DNA of 64,000 nucleotides from Pseudomonadota bacterium (GTDB taxonomy: Bacteria; Desulfobacterota; Binatia; Binatales; Binataceae): assembly GCA_021323945.1 (NCBI GenBank), contig JAJPKA010000014.1, positions 62,001 to 126,000 of the forward strand, written 5' to 3'. The position numbers were made by a program, and so were the translations under genes. Shown piece after piece: positions 14,640 to 22,901 of this stretch (the first letter of the stretch is position 1; the number at the start of each line of letters is the position of its first letter). A model generated the notes under the pieces. The model was not told the DNA's origin. It ran no database searches and saw nothing but the letters and a program-made list of their open reading frames with translations.

Positions 14640-16466
14640 TTAAAGGGCGTTGAGGAAGTTCACCAAGTCGGCCTTTTGCTGGGCTGACAACCCGATATTG
14701 AACCGTTTGTTGTAGAAATCCACCAAGGCGGCCAGGCTGGGGACGTTTCCGCCATGGAAGTAGGGGGCACGCGAGGCGAGCCCTCGCAGCACGGGAACCT
14801 TCATCTTGCCGAGGTCATTGCATCGACCGGTAATCAAACCGAGCCCAGGGTCCGTCGTATCAAATTCATCACAGGTCGTTGGCTGACCCGGCAGCAACTG
14901 GCAATAGCTGGACTGCACTGGATTGGAGAAGAAATTCATGCTGCCGCTCGGACAGTAGAAAGCAAAGAGCGGAAAGTCCGAACTGGGGGGTAAGGCATCG
15001 TTGGTATTGTTACTATTATCCATGATCCCCGTGCGCTTGGGATCGAGAAAGTTGTCATTCCCCACGTTGAGATTGTTGTGACAGGTGGCGCAGGTCCCGA
15101 CGACAGTTGAATTAGGGCCACCGGGTGGGTTGGTTGGCCCAACCGGATTAAGCACGTCATCCAGCCCGGCGACATCGTTAATCGTAAACTTTACGCTGTT
15201 GAAAATCGCCTCACCCCGCGCGATCGAGGCACGCTGCTGCATTTGAGGGGTGGTTGTCGTGCTGGCGTTGGCGAATGACGAATAGATGGTAAATGCGTCC
15301 GGCCGTCCGAAGATCCCGGGACAAAACGCATTCTGGCCGTCGAGCGGCTCCAAGCTAAAGCATTCTCCAGGAATCGGAATGCCGTTGGACGATGGCACAT
15401 TTAGACGTGAATCAAACAGCAGCTCGGGGCCACCGGCCGCCCCACTTCCGTCGCCTCCAGTTAGATCGCCGGCTGGAAAATTGGCTGATTGGGCGGTAAA
15501 CACCCCGAGCTGGAAATCGGCTCCTGCCTGAGCATCAGTGTCTACTGGACTTATGGTTGTTTGGCCGTGAAATTCGGTCGCATTGATAAATTGATTTTCG
15601 AGCGACGGTTCACGCGCGTCCCACATGATATTGAAGTTGGTTGGTCCGCGGGCACCGGGATTTAAAAAGGCCACATTAGCGGATGGCAACGGCCGCCGGT
15701 AAACGGACGCGAGACCCGCGGGAAGCCCATAGGTGGGGTCGTTTTCGCAACCTGTCGGGTCGCTCTTCACGATCATCACCCACTCTGGTGAACTGCCGTT
15801 GAAAGTGAGCGTGCCGGGGGGGCTCAAGGGGTTGGGCGCATTCAGCGCAATTCGGAAGTTTCCTCGCTTAAACAGCTGTGAATGAGCCGCTAGGAACTTG
15901 GGACTCAATGGGTTCGTTGCGCCCGGTGTGTCAGGGCAGTTTGCTGCATCGACGGGCTGGAACAACGGGCTTCTGCCGCGAGACGCCAAAAACACGGTGG
16001 CGATCTGAGGCGGGCTGATCGCCCAGCCACTCTGAGGTGTATGGCAGGTAAAGCAGCTGCGCCCATTCGAGGTGATTGCCGTCGAGAAGAAGGGGTTACT
16101 ATCGGTACTGACCGGGCCCGTCGGTAGAAATGACGAGATCACACCGGTGGGATCCAAAAATGAGATGTTCGCCGGAATTGTCGCCGGAGTTTGCCCAATC
16201 AAGATTTGGAGCAGGGTCGGTGCCGATCTTGCCGACCGAGCAATTTGAGCCATACCTATCGTTGCTCCTCGAGACGCTTGCGCATAGGCAGTACCACCAG
16301 CTAAAACGATCGTCGCTAGCATCATCCGCAAGCAATCCCGCGAGAAGCGTCGAGCTCGAGCATTCTGCGTTCCAAACTCCTTAAAAGTGTCGAATTTCTC
16401 TCGAGCTTGTATGGTTGGGTTCATAGCCGACATCCCCATCAGGCAACGATCCGTTGTTTGGCGCAA
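14640..16466 (-). CDS. Di-heme cytochrome c peroxidase / MauG-like protein
   Basis: An exported c-type cytochrome with two heme-attachment motifs, CFTCH near the N-terminal third and CATCH in the C-terminal third. The C-terminal block VPVLRGLASRAPYFHGGNVPSLAALVDFY is the bacterial cytochrome-c-peroxidase signature. At 608 residues it is longer than ordinary CCPs (330-470), with Gly/Asn/Pro-rich insertions between the hemes. A Sec signal is visible around RRFSRDCLRMMLATIVLAGGTAYAQA; because the first 45 residues are polar, one of the later Met codons (for example Met-12 or Met-15, after GGGGAT) may be the true start. It stands alone on the minus strand between two LLM oxidoreductases. Peroxidase or oxidative-maturation roles are both possible. 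Confidence 0.82.
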   Translation of the reverse strand: MRQTTDRCLMGMSAMNPTIQAREKFDTFKEFGTQNARARRFSRDCLRMMLATIVLAGGTAYAQASRGATIGMAQIARSARSAPTLLQILIGQTPATIPANISFLDPTGVISSFLPTGPVSTDSNPFFSTAITSNGRSCFTCHTPQSGWAISPPQIATVFLASRGRSPLFQPVDAANCPDTPGATNPLSPKFLAAHSQLFKRGNFRIALNAPNPLSPPGTLTFNGSSPEWVMIVKSDPTGCENDPTYGLPAGLASVYRRPLPSANVAFLNPGARGPTNFNIMWDAREPSLENQFINATEFHGQTTISPVDTDAQAGADFQLGVFTAQSANFPAGDLTGGDGSGAAGGPELLFDSRLNVPSSNGIPIPGECFSLEPLDGQNAFCPGIFGRPDAFTIYSSFANASTTTTPQMQQRASIARGEAIFNSVKFTINDVAGLDDVLNPVGPTNPPGGPNSTVVGTCATCHNNLNVGNDNFLDPKRTGIMDNSNNTNDALPPSSDFPLFAFYCPSGSMNFFSNPVQSSYCQLLPGQPTTCDEFDTTDPGLGLITGRCNDLGKMKVPVLRGLASRAPYFHGGNVPSLAALVDFYNKRFNIGLSAQQKADLVNFLNAL

Positions 16467-16491
16467 ATCTTATTAGATTTTACAAATTCAG

Positions 16492-16521
16492 ATTATAGCT
16501 GTTTAACACAATCATGACCAA
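16492..16521 (-). promoter_or_regulatory. Putative sigma-70 promoter of the di-heme peroxidase gene
   Basis: On the reverse strand a perfect TATAAT (16497-16492) lies 18 bases after TTGGTC (16521-16516, three of six matches to TTGACA). Transcription would start near 16485, about 20 bases before the first ATG or 50-60 before the alternative starts. The surrounding DNA is A+T-rich, unlike the rest of the window. An AAATCT-TATT-AGATTT dyad (16465-16480) falls just after the predicted start site and could bind a repressor. Confidence 0.45.
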
Positions 16522-16604
16522 TTGCAATCTATTTAGTGTCGAAAATTCCAAATAATTTCTGTTAGTGTCTTTGTCCTCAAATTCATTTAAATCATTTCCT
16601 TTAG

Positions 16605-16621
16605 AAAAATTGTCAATTTTT
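16605..16621. repeat. Perfect 8-bp inverted repeat in A+T-rich spacer
   Basis: AAAAATTG and CAATTTTT flank a single base, forming a near-continuous 17-bp palindrome at the far edge of the A+T-rich tract upstream of the di-heme peroxidase. It includes TTGACA on the reverse strand. It could be an operator or simply reflect biased composition. Confidence 0.4.
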
Positions 16622-17058
16622 ACTTGGGCAGTGGTCCTGTTTGGCAGGCTTTAACTGTCTTTGACCAGCAACTGCGCTCCGATTAACGAACTGTGGTCGT
16701 TTAGGCGCAGCCAGCTGAGGGTACGACCGAGCTTTGTTCCCAACGTGTTGATCCGAGTCCAGCTGATAAGCAGGCGCCGTCGAACGAGGCGGTATAGTTG
16801 GTTGCCTGCGGCATGTCCCGGCCTCGCTGACACCGATCGGTGCGGGCAATGCCGCAACGCTGATATTGCGTTCGCCCGTGCTGGTCTCTGCGATTCAGAG
16901 GTGGTATTGGACCTACGAAGACAAGCTTCAAAGAACAGCCGTGAGAGGATCCAGCTACCGTTGATTGTGGATCTTTGTACGTACTTGTGAGCGGAAGCTA
17001 TGAGGCCGATCAGGCGCTTAGCCGAGCCAATAGAATTTCCCCTAAAAGGGAGCAGGAT

Positions 17059-17916
17059 ATGAAACTAGGGTACTTTGATTTTAATCCGGATTATTCGATT
17101 AGGCCTGACGATCTCGGGCGTGCTTGTGAGGAACGTGGTTATGATTCGCTGTGGCTAGGGGAACATATCAATATTCCGGTGAGCCGCCGTACGCCATATC
17201 CGTTGGGGGGCGAACTACCAAAGTATTATTCGCACATGCGTGACCCTTTTATCTCGCTAATGGCTGCTGGGGCCGTAACGAGCAAACTGAAACTTGCGAC
17301 GGGGGTTTGTCTGCTGGCGGAGCGAGACCCGATTACAACTGCCAAAGAGGTGGCTACTCTCGACTGTTTAACCGATGGAAGGGTCATATTCGGCATAGGC
17401 GGGGGATGGAACGTGGAAGAAATGGAAAACCACGGAACACCCTTTAATCGCCGCTGGAAGGTGTTGCGCGAACGGGTAATGGCCATTAAGACCATTTGGA
17501 CCGAAGAAGAGCCTTCCTTCCATGGCGAGTTTGTCAATTTTGAACCGTTGTGGTCCTACCCCAAACCTGTCCAGAAGCCTCACCCTCCGATCATCATGGG
17601 CAGTATCAGGCCTCAGGGCCTGCAACGAATTGTCGACTATTGTGATGGCTGGTGTCCGGCGGATTTCGCGATCGAGGACTTCCGTCCCGTATTAGCTGAA
17701 CTGCGACAGCGTTGTGAGAAGGCGGGCCGCGATCCGCAGTCTTTATCCATTTCCATTTTTGCCACTGGCGATCCAGACGACTCCAAACTGTACCGCTACC
17801 GAGAATTGGGAGTTGACCGTGTGGTGCTCGGGGTGGGACGGCAGGATGTGGACGTGAAGGGCAGAGTGCTATCGTTCCTCGACCGCTACGCCAAACTTAT
17901 CCCTCAACTTGCCTGA
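17059..17916 (+). CDS. LLM-class oxidoreductase, probably F420-dependent
   Basis: A second luciferase-fold enzyme of 285 residues when started at the ATG at 17059, which is preceded by AAAAGGGAGCAGGAT and gives the family N-terminus MKLGYFDFNPDYSIRPDDLGRACEERGYDSLWLGEH. Further matches are DPFISLMAAGAVTSKLKLATGVCLLAERDPITTAKEVATLDCLTDGRVIFGIGGGWN and YPKPVQKPHPPIIMGS, with the family end LGVDRVVLGVGRQD. It is the same subgroup as the protein at 13.5 kb but clearly diverged from it, so not a recent duplication. An upstream start at 16975 is open but would add 28 residues with no family counterpart. Cofactor F420 is inferred from the operon at 29-33 kb. Confidence 0.87.
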   Translation: MKLGYFDFNPDYSIRPDDLGRACEERGYDSLWLGEHINIPVSRRTPYPLGGELPKYYSHMRDPFISLMAAGAVTSKLKLATGVCLLAERDPITTAKEVATLDCLTDGRVIFGIGGGWNVEEMENHGTPFNRRWKVLRERVMAIKTIWTEEEPSFHGEFVNFEPLWSYPKPVQKPHPPIIMGSIRPQGLQRIVDYCDGWCPADFAIEDFRPVLAELRQRCEKAGRDPQSLSISIFATGDPDDSKLYRYRELGVDRVVLGVGRQDVDVKGRVLSFLDRYAKLIPQLA

Positions 17917-18102
17917 GAGCTGTCCACCCTGACAAATGGGGAAGGCCACCCCCGGATGTGCCCATCGACCCATCGAGTTATTGAGCGCGATGCGCCTTTA
18001 CATATTCGGCCCTTGCAGGACATCTCTTCGGAATTATCTTTTGGTTGGAGTTCGAAGCCATTCAGGCTTCGGCAAAAAATCGGACGAGGGAGGTGAGAGA
18101 AG

Positions 18103-18582
18103 ATGGCGGGTGAGCTTCAGCCTTGGTTCGCCGGTTGGCCATCGCTCGAACAGTTTCGAAAAGAATTCGATGATTTGTTCGCCCGGTTCTTCGGCGACAC
18201 ATATCGCACTCCAGCAGGTTGGATGTCGAGTTGGCCGATGACCGAATCTTACGTAAGGGACGGTCGTTGGATCATGCGGGTCGACCTGCCGGGTGTGGAT
18301 CCCAAAGACATCGATGTGTCCGTCGCGGGTGAGACGCTGACTATCCGCGCCTCACGTGAACGGCGGAGCCAGCATGACTCGGGCACGCATGAAAGCAGCT
18401 ACCGATTTGAGCATTCTGTCACGCTGCCCAAGGGTGTTGACAGCGATCAAATAAAGGCCAGTTACCAGCATGGGGTTTTGGAGCTGAGTATGCCGGCTTC
18501 GCCGCAAGTGACGGGCCGCAGGATACCAGTCGAGCTCACTGCCGAGGACAAGCCTAAGATCGAACATCAGGCTGCGGCGTGA
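18103..18582 (+). CDS. Small heat-shock protein, Hsp20/alpha-crystallin family
   Basis: An ATP-independent holdase that binds unfolding proteins. The 159-residue product has an N-terminal amphipathic segment (WFAGWPSLEQFRKEFDDLFARFF), then the alpha-crystallin domain from about residue 47: ESYVRDGRWIMRVDLPGVDPKDIDVSVAGETLTIRASRE through SVTLPKGVDSDQIKASYQHGVLELSMP, which includes the GVLEL signature, and a C-terminal GRRIPVEL segment equivalent to the I-x-I oligomerisation motif. A good GGGAGGTGAG ribosome site precedes the ATG. It is monocistronic between the LLM gene and a hairpin terminator. No CIRCE or ROSE element was identified by eye in the 186-base upstream spacer. Confidence 0.94.
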   Translation: MAGELQPWFAGWPSLEQFRKEFDDLFARFFGDTYRTPAGWMSSWPMTESYVRDGRWIMRVDLPGVDPKDIDVSVAGETLTIRASRERRSQHDSGTHESSYRFEHSVTLPKGVDSDQIKASYQHGVLELSMPASPQVTGRRIPVELTAEDKPKIEHQAAA

Positions 18583-18639
18583 GCATCTCGACAGACTCTC
18601 AGCCTGCAGCCGTTGCTCTCGATTGACGGCTTCGAGTGG

Positions 18640-18683
18640 ACTCAAACGGGGCGGTCGAGTTCAGCGCCTCGCCCCGTTTGAGT
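18640..18683. terminator. Bidirectional hairpin terminator between convergent genes
   Basis: ACTCAAACGGGGCG (18640-18653) and its exact reverse complement (18670-18683) flank a 16-base loop. This perfect 14-bp stem lies in the 123-base space between the convergent Hsp20 and DCC-family genes. There is no strong U-tract on either side, so intrinsic efficiency is uncertain, but position and stability point to termination in both directions. Confidence 0.65.
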
Positions 18684-18705
18684 TCAGCCTCCTGTTCATC
18701 AGATG

Positions 18706-19104
18706 TCAATCGATAAATCTCATACGAACATCAGCCGGCTGTGCCTGACAGGCTTCAGAGCCACCAAACCACTGGTAACGATGACGGACGACGAATCGAT
18801 AGCCGGCATCCCTTAGATCGCGGGGAATCAGCTCAAGAAGGCCTATCCATGACCACGGTCTACCAAGTTGTTTGACTATTTCGAGGACCGCGGTTGACTC
18901 GGTGTAGATCGTGTCTCCGCGGATGAGAATCACGCTCGATAATGGTTGAGGGTCATGCAAGCGCTTTCTGATGATGGCCTGCCCGGTCGATGATTGCTGA
19001 GAGCAAAAACGAAAAATGCCCCTGTGATCGTGCCGGATGACGAATCGCACCCAGGCGTTACAAAGATTACACAAGCCGTCAAAGAGAATCAGCGCGCAAT
19101 TCAC
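18706..19104 (-). CDS. DCC-family (DUF393) thiol-disulfide oxidoreductase-like protein
   Basis: The 132-residue protein has the DxxCxxC signature near the N-terminus (FDGLCNLCNAWVRFVIRHD) with a thioredoxin-like layout, then FRFCSQQSSTGQ, SVILIRGDTIYTESTAVLEIVKQLG and a C-terminal helical hairpin ending WFGGSEACQAQPADVRMRFID, including the conserved Cys/Arg tail. The family is often called YuxK-like; its redox partners are not established. The start is GTG 19104, without a strong ribosome site. It converges on hsp20 and is followed by the hairpin terminator. Confidence 0.87.
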   Translation of the reverse strand: MNCALILFDGLCNLCNAWVRFVIRHDHRGIFRFCSQQSSTGQAIIRKRLHDPQPLSSVILIRGDTIYTESTAVLEIVKQLGRPWSWIGLLELIPRDLRDAGYRFVVRHRYQWFGGSEACQAQPADVRMRFID

Positions 19105-19359
19105 ATCGTTATCACGAACCGAGTCCGCTTGAGTTACTCACCTACACCAGACGGGCCGAAAACCAGCCAACAGATCGAAGCCTTCGGTTGCCGTCGCCCG
19201 GACCCAACGGCAGGCGTCTACGCCGTGACCTGGCAACAATCCACGTCTTTCCAGGTGGATGATAACTCGTGTAACGGGCACTAACTACCGCTCGGTGCGG
19301 AAGTGCGCCTGGTGCCGTCCTAACGGCAGCCGGACGCACTGGTCGACCAGCGTTTCCGT

Positions 19360-19713
19360 TCAAGGATAGGTCGTGGTCGTCGTGGTGGTCTGGGCCGGAG
19401 GATTTGCATTCGCGTTCCAGGTGGTGGTGGTTTGTTTCTGCAATACTCCGGGCGCGGGTTCGGTTACCGTATGCTTTTGCACTACGGCTCCGTTATCCCA
19501 GGTTGTTGTCGTTGTTTGCGAGCCAGCAGCGGGGGGCATCGCACTAGTTGTTTGTGAGTTTTGCGCGGGCGCGACCGGGGGGTTGATTTGGACTACTGGA
19601 GGCGTAGTTGTCTGTACTTCCTTGGTCGTCCGTGAGACGCATCCAAGCATGACCAGGGCGACAGAACCGAAGATGGCCAGTGGCGGAAGCGAAAAGATTT
19701 TACCGTTGAGCAT
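19360..19713 (-). CDS. Thr/Gln-rich small lipoprotein, unknown function
   Basis: From the ATG at 19713, which has an AGGAGGA just upstream, the product is 117 residues. The N-terminal signal ends with the lipobox LVMLGC, so Cys would be lipidated. The mature part is low-complexity: TTTPPVVQINPPVAPAQ, two imperfect repeats of the form QTTTTTW followed by a polar segment, and a final run QTTTTTTTYP. A longer frame extends upstream but has no ribosome site and would bury the signal peptide. No family is recognised. Such Thr-rich lipoproteins are expected at the outer membrane; whether the repeats are functional is unknown. Confidence 0.65.
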   Translation of the reverse strand: MLNGKIFSLPPLAIFGSVALVMLGCVSRTTKEVQTTTPPVVQINPPVAPAQNSQTTSAMPPAAGSQTTTTTWDNGAVVQKHTVTEPAPGVLQKQTTTTWNANANPPAQTTTTTTTYP

Positions 19714-20121
19714 ATGTCCTCCTGAGACTCGGCTTAAGGATTTACCGTCTGCACCGGATCGGTGGTGCGTTGATAAGCAGGCACCTGGACCGGATCGAGC
19801 GACTGGGGTCGAACACCCCGTGTCAGACGCGTGAAAAGCCAACGTCCCAGGGTTCAATCTTTGTGCCATAGCGCGGCGTGCAGGAGTCACGGCTCAAGTA
19901 AAGGTTTTTTCGAGACTTTTCCGTTGCCTGTCGTGAGGCTTAAATCGTTCGGTGAGCCTGTGGATGTAAAATCGAGATGGCGGTTCAGGCGAGCCGACTC
20001 CGTGGATTCCAATGCTCGTAATGGAACATGGATTAAAGAGTTATCAGAAAAAGAACCTCGGAGCCGGAGTTGAGCTGCGCTACTTTACAATTTACAAAGC
20101 TGCGACCCCGCACGGTTGGAT
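19714..20121. other. Intergenic region without identified gene
   Basis: About 400 bases between the Thr-rich lipoprotein start and the end of the di-iron gene, both minus strand. Short frames on both strands lack ribosome sites and family sequence. A 5-bp hairpin (CACCG-GAT-CGGTG) occurs near the lipoprotein promoter side. I see no promoter good enough to list. Confidence 0.5.
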
Positions 20122-20973
20122 TCAAACGAACCTGCGGCCGTGTAGTTCGCTTGGTAGATCCAAACCGAGAGCAATTAGCTTAGCATCGATGTACGCTTTG
20201 TATTTCTGGCGGATCTCCTCGTTACCCACGCCTTTCAAACCCCATTTGATAAACTTGGGCGTGTTTGGCGAATCTGAGCGCCCAAACATATCGAGAGCCG
20301 CCGCATACCATTTCGGCAGCAAACGCTGAACAAGTGCTCGCTCCCGATTGTGGGCACACAGTTGTTGCAGGAAGTAATAGCCCATTTCGGAATGGCCCAA
20401 TTCGTCACGTTCGACCGTGCGGGAGATCTTGCGTAGTGGTATATAACTCGAATCGCGCCAGTCACGCGCATGAAAGGCACCGTTTAAATCGATGAGGAAA
20501 TGAAACAGCGCGTCATCGGCCCAGGTCTCTTTGGGCAGATGAAACGCATAATGAGCATAGGGCACATCCTGGAGGACAAAGCTGGGGTCCAGCCCCAGCG
20601 CCAGCCGATGAAACATAATTGCATGCTTTAATTCTTCAGCCACATACTCGGCTTTAAGCAGGCGCGCCTCAGGCGTCGGTGCTTGAGCCTCCGCTAGTTC
20701 GAGGCACGTACCCATCAGTCCTAGGAAGCTCTTGTTGCCCGCCCGCTCCCCTTCATGTCGCAACATTTTAAGTAGCAACGACCGGTACTCCTCGGGCATC
20801 TCCTGACCCTCGTCGAAGGAGTATTGAGGACGCTCCACTCGACATTGCAGCTCGGGCAGCGGGTCTCCCAGCGCGTAAGCTCGTTGCCAGAAAGGCCATA
20901 AGCCCGGTTTGAGCGGATCTGTGGCTCTATCGGTTTTATTCGATGGATCAGGAGGCCAATCATCTAGACTCAT
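20122..20973 (-). CDS. Ferritin-like di-iron protein, PaaA/BoxB-like oxygenase component
   Basis: Started at ATG 20973 (AGGAG eight bases upstream), this is a 283-residue helical protein. Di-iron ligand motifs are intact: Glu in helix A (RHEGERAG, residues 72-79), E114-L-K-H117, and E191-L-G-H194, the last within ERDELGHSEMGYYF. This spacing and the YVAEELKHAIMFHRL and ISRTVERDELGH contexts resemble PaaA of the phenylacetyl-CoA epoxidase and BoxB of benzoyl-CoA epoxidase, not the inactive PaaC. No reductase (PaaE/BoxA) or other Paa subunit is nearby. The gene is 53 bases downstream of an aryl-acid ligase, suggesting oxidation of a CoA- or enzyme-activated acid. Substrate and partner electron donor are unknown. 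Confidence 0.72.
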   Translation of the reverse strand: MSLDDWPPDPSNKTDRATDPLKPGLWPFWQRAYALGDPLPELQCRVERPQYSFDEGQEMPEEYRSLLLKMLRHEGERAGNKSFLGLMGTCLELAEAQAPTPEARLLKAEYVAEELKHAIMFHRLALGLDPSFVLQDVPYAHYAFHLPKETWADDALFHFLIDLNGAFHARDWRDSSYIPLRKISRTVERDELGHSEMGYYFLQQLCAHNRERALVQRLLPKWYAAALDMFGRSDSPNTPKFIKWGLKGVGNEEIRQKYKAYIDAKLIALGLDLPSELHGRRFV

Positions 20974-21026
20974 AGTCCAAACTCCTGGTTGAGTGGGGGT
21001 TGAGCGCACTTTGCGAGAGAGGCGAG

Positions 21027-22700
21027 CTAACTGCTTGGCCGCCGCGTCAAACCTGCGCCCTCCTCTTGAAGTTTTCTTTTGATATCGTCGCGCAGATCTT
21101 TCTTTGAAATCTTGCCGACCGCGGTAACTGGCAGTGAGGCGACAACTTCGAGACGTTCAGGCAATTTGAAGCGAGCAATCCCTTTATGCTCAAGGAAGCG
21201 GTTCAATTGTGCAAGGTCCAGAGTCCCGCCTTGTCTCAGAGTCACGTAGGCGCATGATCGCTCTCCCATGAGCGGATCAGGCATCGCTACCACAGCCGCA
21301 CTGAGGACCGCGGGATGGCTGAGGATAAGGTTTTCCACCTCTTCGGCACTGATCTTTTCGCCACCGCGGTTTATAAGATCCTTGTTGCGGCCTTCGATTA
21401 CCAGATTTCCACTGGGATGGAGTCGAACCATGTCACCAGTGCGGTAGAACCCGTCGGCCGTGAAGTTGGTGCGGTTGTGCTCGGGCGCCTTATAGTAGCC
21501 GCGGATGGTATACGGGCCACGGGTAATCAACTCGCCAATCTCCCCCGGTTCGACCTCGTTGAGTCGCTCATCGACGATTCTGAATTCGTCAGCTTCGGAT
21601 ATGGGACGGCCCTGCGTTTCGATGATGACCTCTTCCGGATCGTCGGGGCGTGTCGTGCAGCACAGCCCCTCGGCCATGCCGTAGACTTGGGTGAGAACGG
21701 GTCCCAAAGTGCCGATCACCCGCCGAGCTGGTTCAGGGTGGAGGCGTGCGCCGCCGACCGCGAGCGACCGAAGCGACGACAAGTCACTGTGCCTAAAAGC
21801 GGGCGAATTGAGCCAGTTGAGTACCATCGCAGGTACGGCGCAAAGCCACGTCACCCCTTCGCTTTCAATCAGGTTCGCAATCGTCTCCGGGTCGGTCTTG
21901 TGGGCCAAGACAATCCTGGCGCCTCGGAGAAGCCCGGGTTGCACTCCTCCAGCTAACGGGAAGTTATGCATCATTGGCAAAGCGATGAGCGCGGTGCCGT
22001 CGGCGCAAAACCCCGACTGGGACGCGAGCAGATAGGAGTTGTAAAGATAATCGTTATGTGTTCGTGGTATTACCTTCGGTAAGCCTGTACTGCCGCCTGA
22101 CAACTGAAAGACGGCCGGAAAATCCGGCCGTGGCCGCAAAGCGTTGAGTGCGGCGGGCGAGCGGCGCTGCTCAATGGGGTCGAGGGCCAAGTCGTCATAC
22201 GAGGTCAGGTTCTTGCCACAGGCGCCGTCGGTTACGATAATCTCGCGCAGCTCTGGGAGTTTTTCGCGCAGGTCCTCTGCCATTGATATGAAGTTGAACT
22301 CACGGTATGTCGCCGGAATCAGCCAGGCAAAGGCACCCGTAAAGCGGGCCAGATGTTCGATCTCAAATTGACGATGAGCGGGCAGGCATGCTATGGGAAT
22401 CGCTCCAACTTTGAGGCATGCGAAATATGCCACGATGGCTTCGAGCGAATTGGGAAGTTGGAAGATGACCCGACGGCCACTACAGATACCGCGCTCGGCG
22501 AAGTGTAATGCCACGCGATTGACCAAAGTTCTCAGTTCTCGGTACGTCACGCGCTTCGCGTCTTCGATCACCGCCTCGCGTTCGGCATGGCGTTGAGCGG
22601 CTTCCTCAAAGACATCCCCAATGCTGACACCCCGCCAGTATCCTCTGGCACGGTAACGACTGGCAACGTCCGACGGCCATGCCACCGTCCCTTCAAGCAT
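21027..22700 (-). CDS. EntE/DhbE-type aryl-acid adenylate-forming ligase
   Basis: An ANL-superfamily enzyme that activates a carboxylic acid with ATP. From ATG 22700 (GGAGG five bases upstream) it has 557 residues. The start WPSDVASRYRARGYWRG is typical of 2,3-dihydroxybenzoate-AMP ligases. The P-loop is SGGSTGLPKVIPRTHNDY (201-218), with MMHNFPLAGG (243-252), QVYGMAEG, the TGD motif in FYRTGDMVRL and the hinge/Lys region RGGEKISAEEVENL. Asn246 aligns with the DhbE residue that contacts the aryl acid; the serine that distinguishes dihydroxybenzoate aligns with Gly251 here, so the substrate probably differs. No carrier protein or siderophore gene is present, so CoA may be the acceptor. It forms an operon with the di-iron protein. 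Confidence 0.85.
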   Translation of the reverse strand: MLEGTVAWPSDVASRYRARGYWRGVSIGDVFEEAAQRHAEREAVIEDAKRVTYRELRTLVNRVALHFAERGICSGRRVIFQLPNSLEAIVAYFACLKVGAIPIACLPAHRQFEIEHLARFTGAFAWLIPATYREFNFISMAEDLREKLPELREIIVTDGACGKNLTSYDDLALDPIEQRRSPAALNALRPRPDFPAVFQLSGGSTGLPKVIPRTHNDYLYNSYLLASQSGFCADGTALIALPMMHNFPLAGGVQPGLLRGARIVLAHKTDPETIANLIESEGVTWLCAVPAMVLNWLNSPAFRHSDLSSLRSLAVGGARLHPEPARRVIGTLGPVLTQVYGMAEGLCCTTRPDDPEEVIIETQGRPISEADEFRIVDERLNEVEPGEIGELITRGPYTIRGYYKAPEHNRTNFTADGFYRTGDMVRLHPSGNLVIEGRNKDLINRGGEKISAEEVENLILSHPAVLSAAVVAMPDPLMGERSCAYVTLRQGGTLDLAQLNRFLEHKGIARFKLPERLEVVASLPVTAVGKISKKDLRDDIKRKLQEEGAGLTRRPSS

Positions 22701-22901
22701 GGCAACCTCCACGGTCAGGGCAATCTAACCACCGGTTATTAACGCTCATATTCATCCGGAAGTATTCGTGCCGATCTGTCTGTGACCACTTCAGTTAACC
22801 ACAATGAACAGCCCGGAAACAAAGCTCTCTCCCACTACCTCCTTGAAGTCAGCCCTCTGCCGAAGCTGGCTGCCCGGCAGATGGCTCGGTATGGTTAGGG
22901 T

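Larger units (their letters stand above)
16467..17058. other. Divergent intergenic region; A+T-rich first third
   Basis: No convincing coding frame. The first 170 bases are very A+T-rich and hold the promoter and dyads listed separately. The remaining 420 bases return to the window's usual composition. A frame from 16975 merges into the LLM gene but lacks family sequence before residue 29, so it is treated as leader. An AAAAGGGAGCAGG ribosome site immediately precedes the LLM ATG. Confidence 0.6.

Noticed and set aside
16975-17058. Upstream start for the second LLM oxidoreductase
   Set aside because: The added 28 residues have no family counterpart, and a good ribosome site precedes the ATG at 17059.
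19791-19870. tRNA-like fragments (GGGGTCGAACACCCC and AGGGTTCAATC)
   Set aside because: The flanking bases do not form T-arm or acceptor stems of the right length, and no anticodon arm is found.
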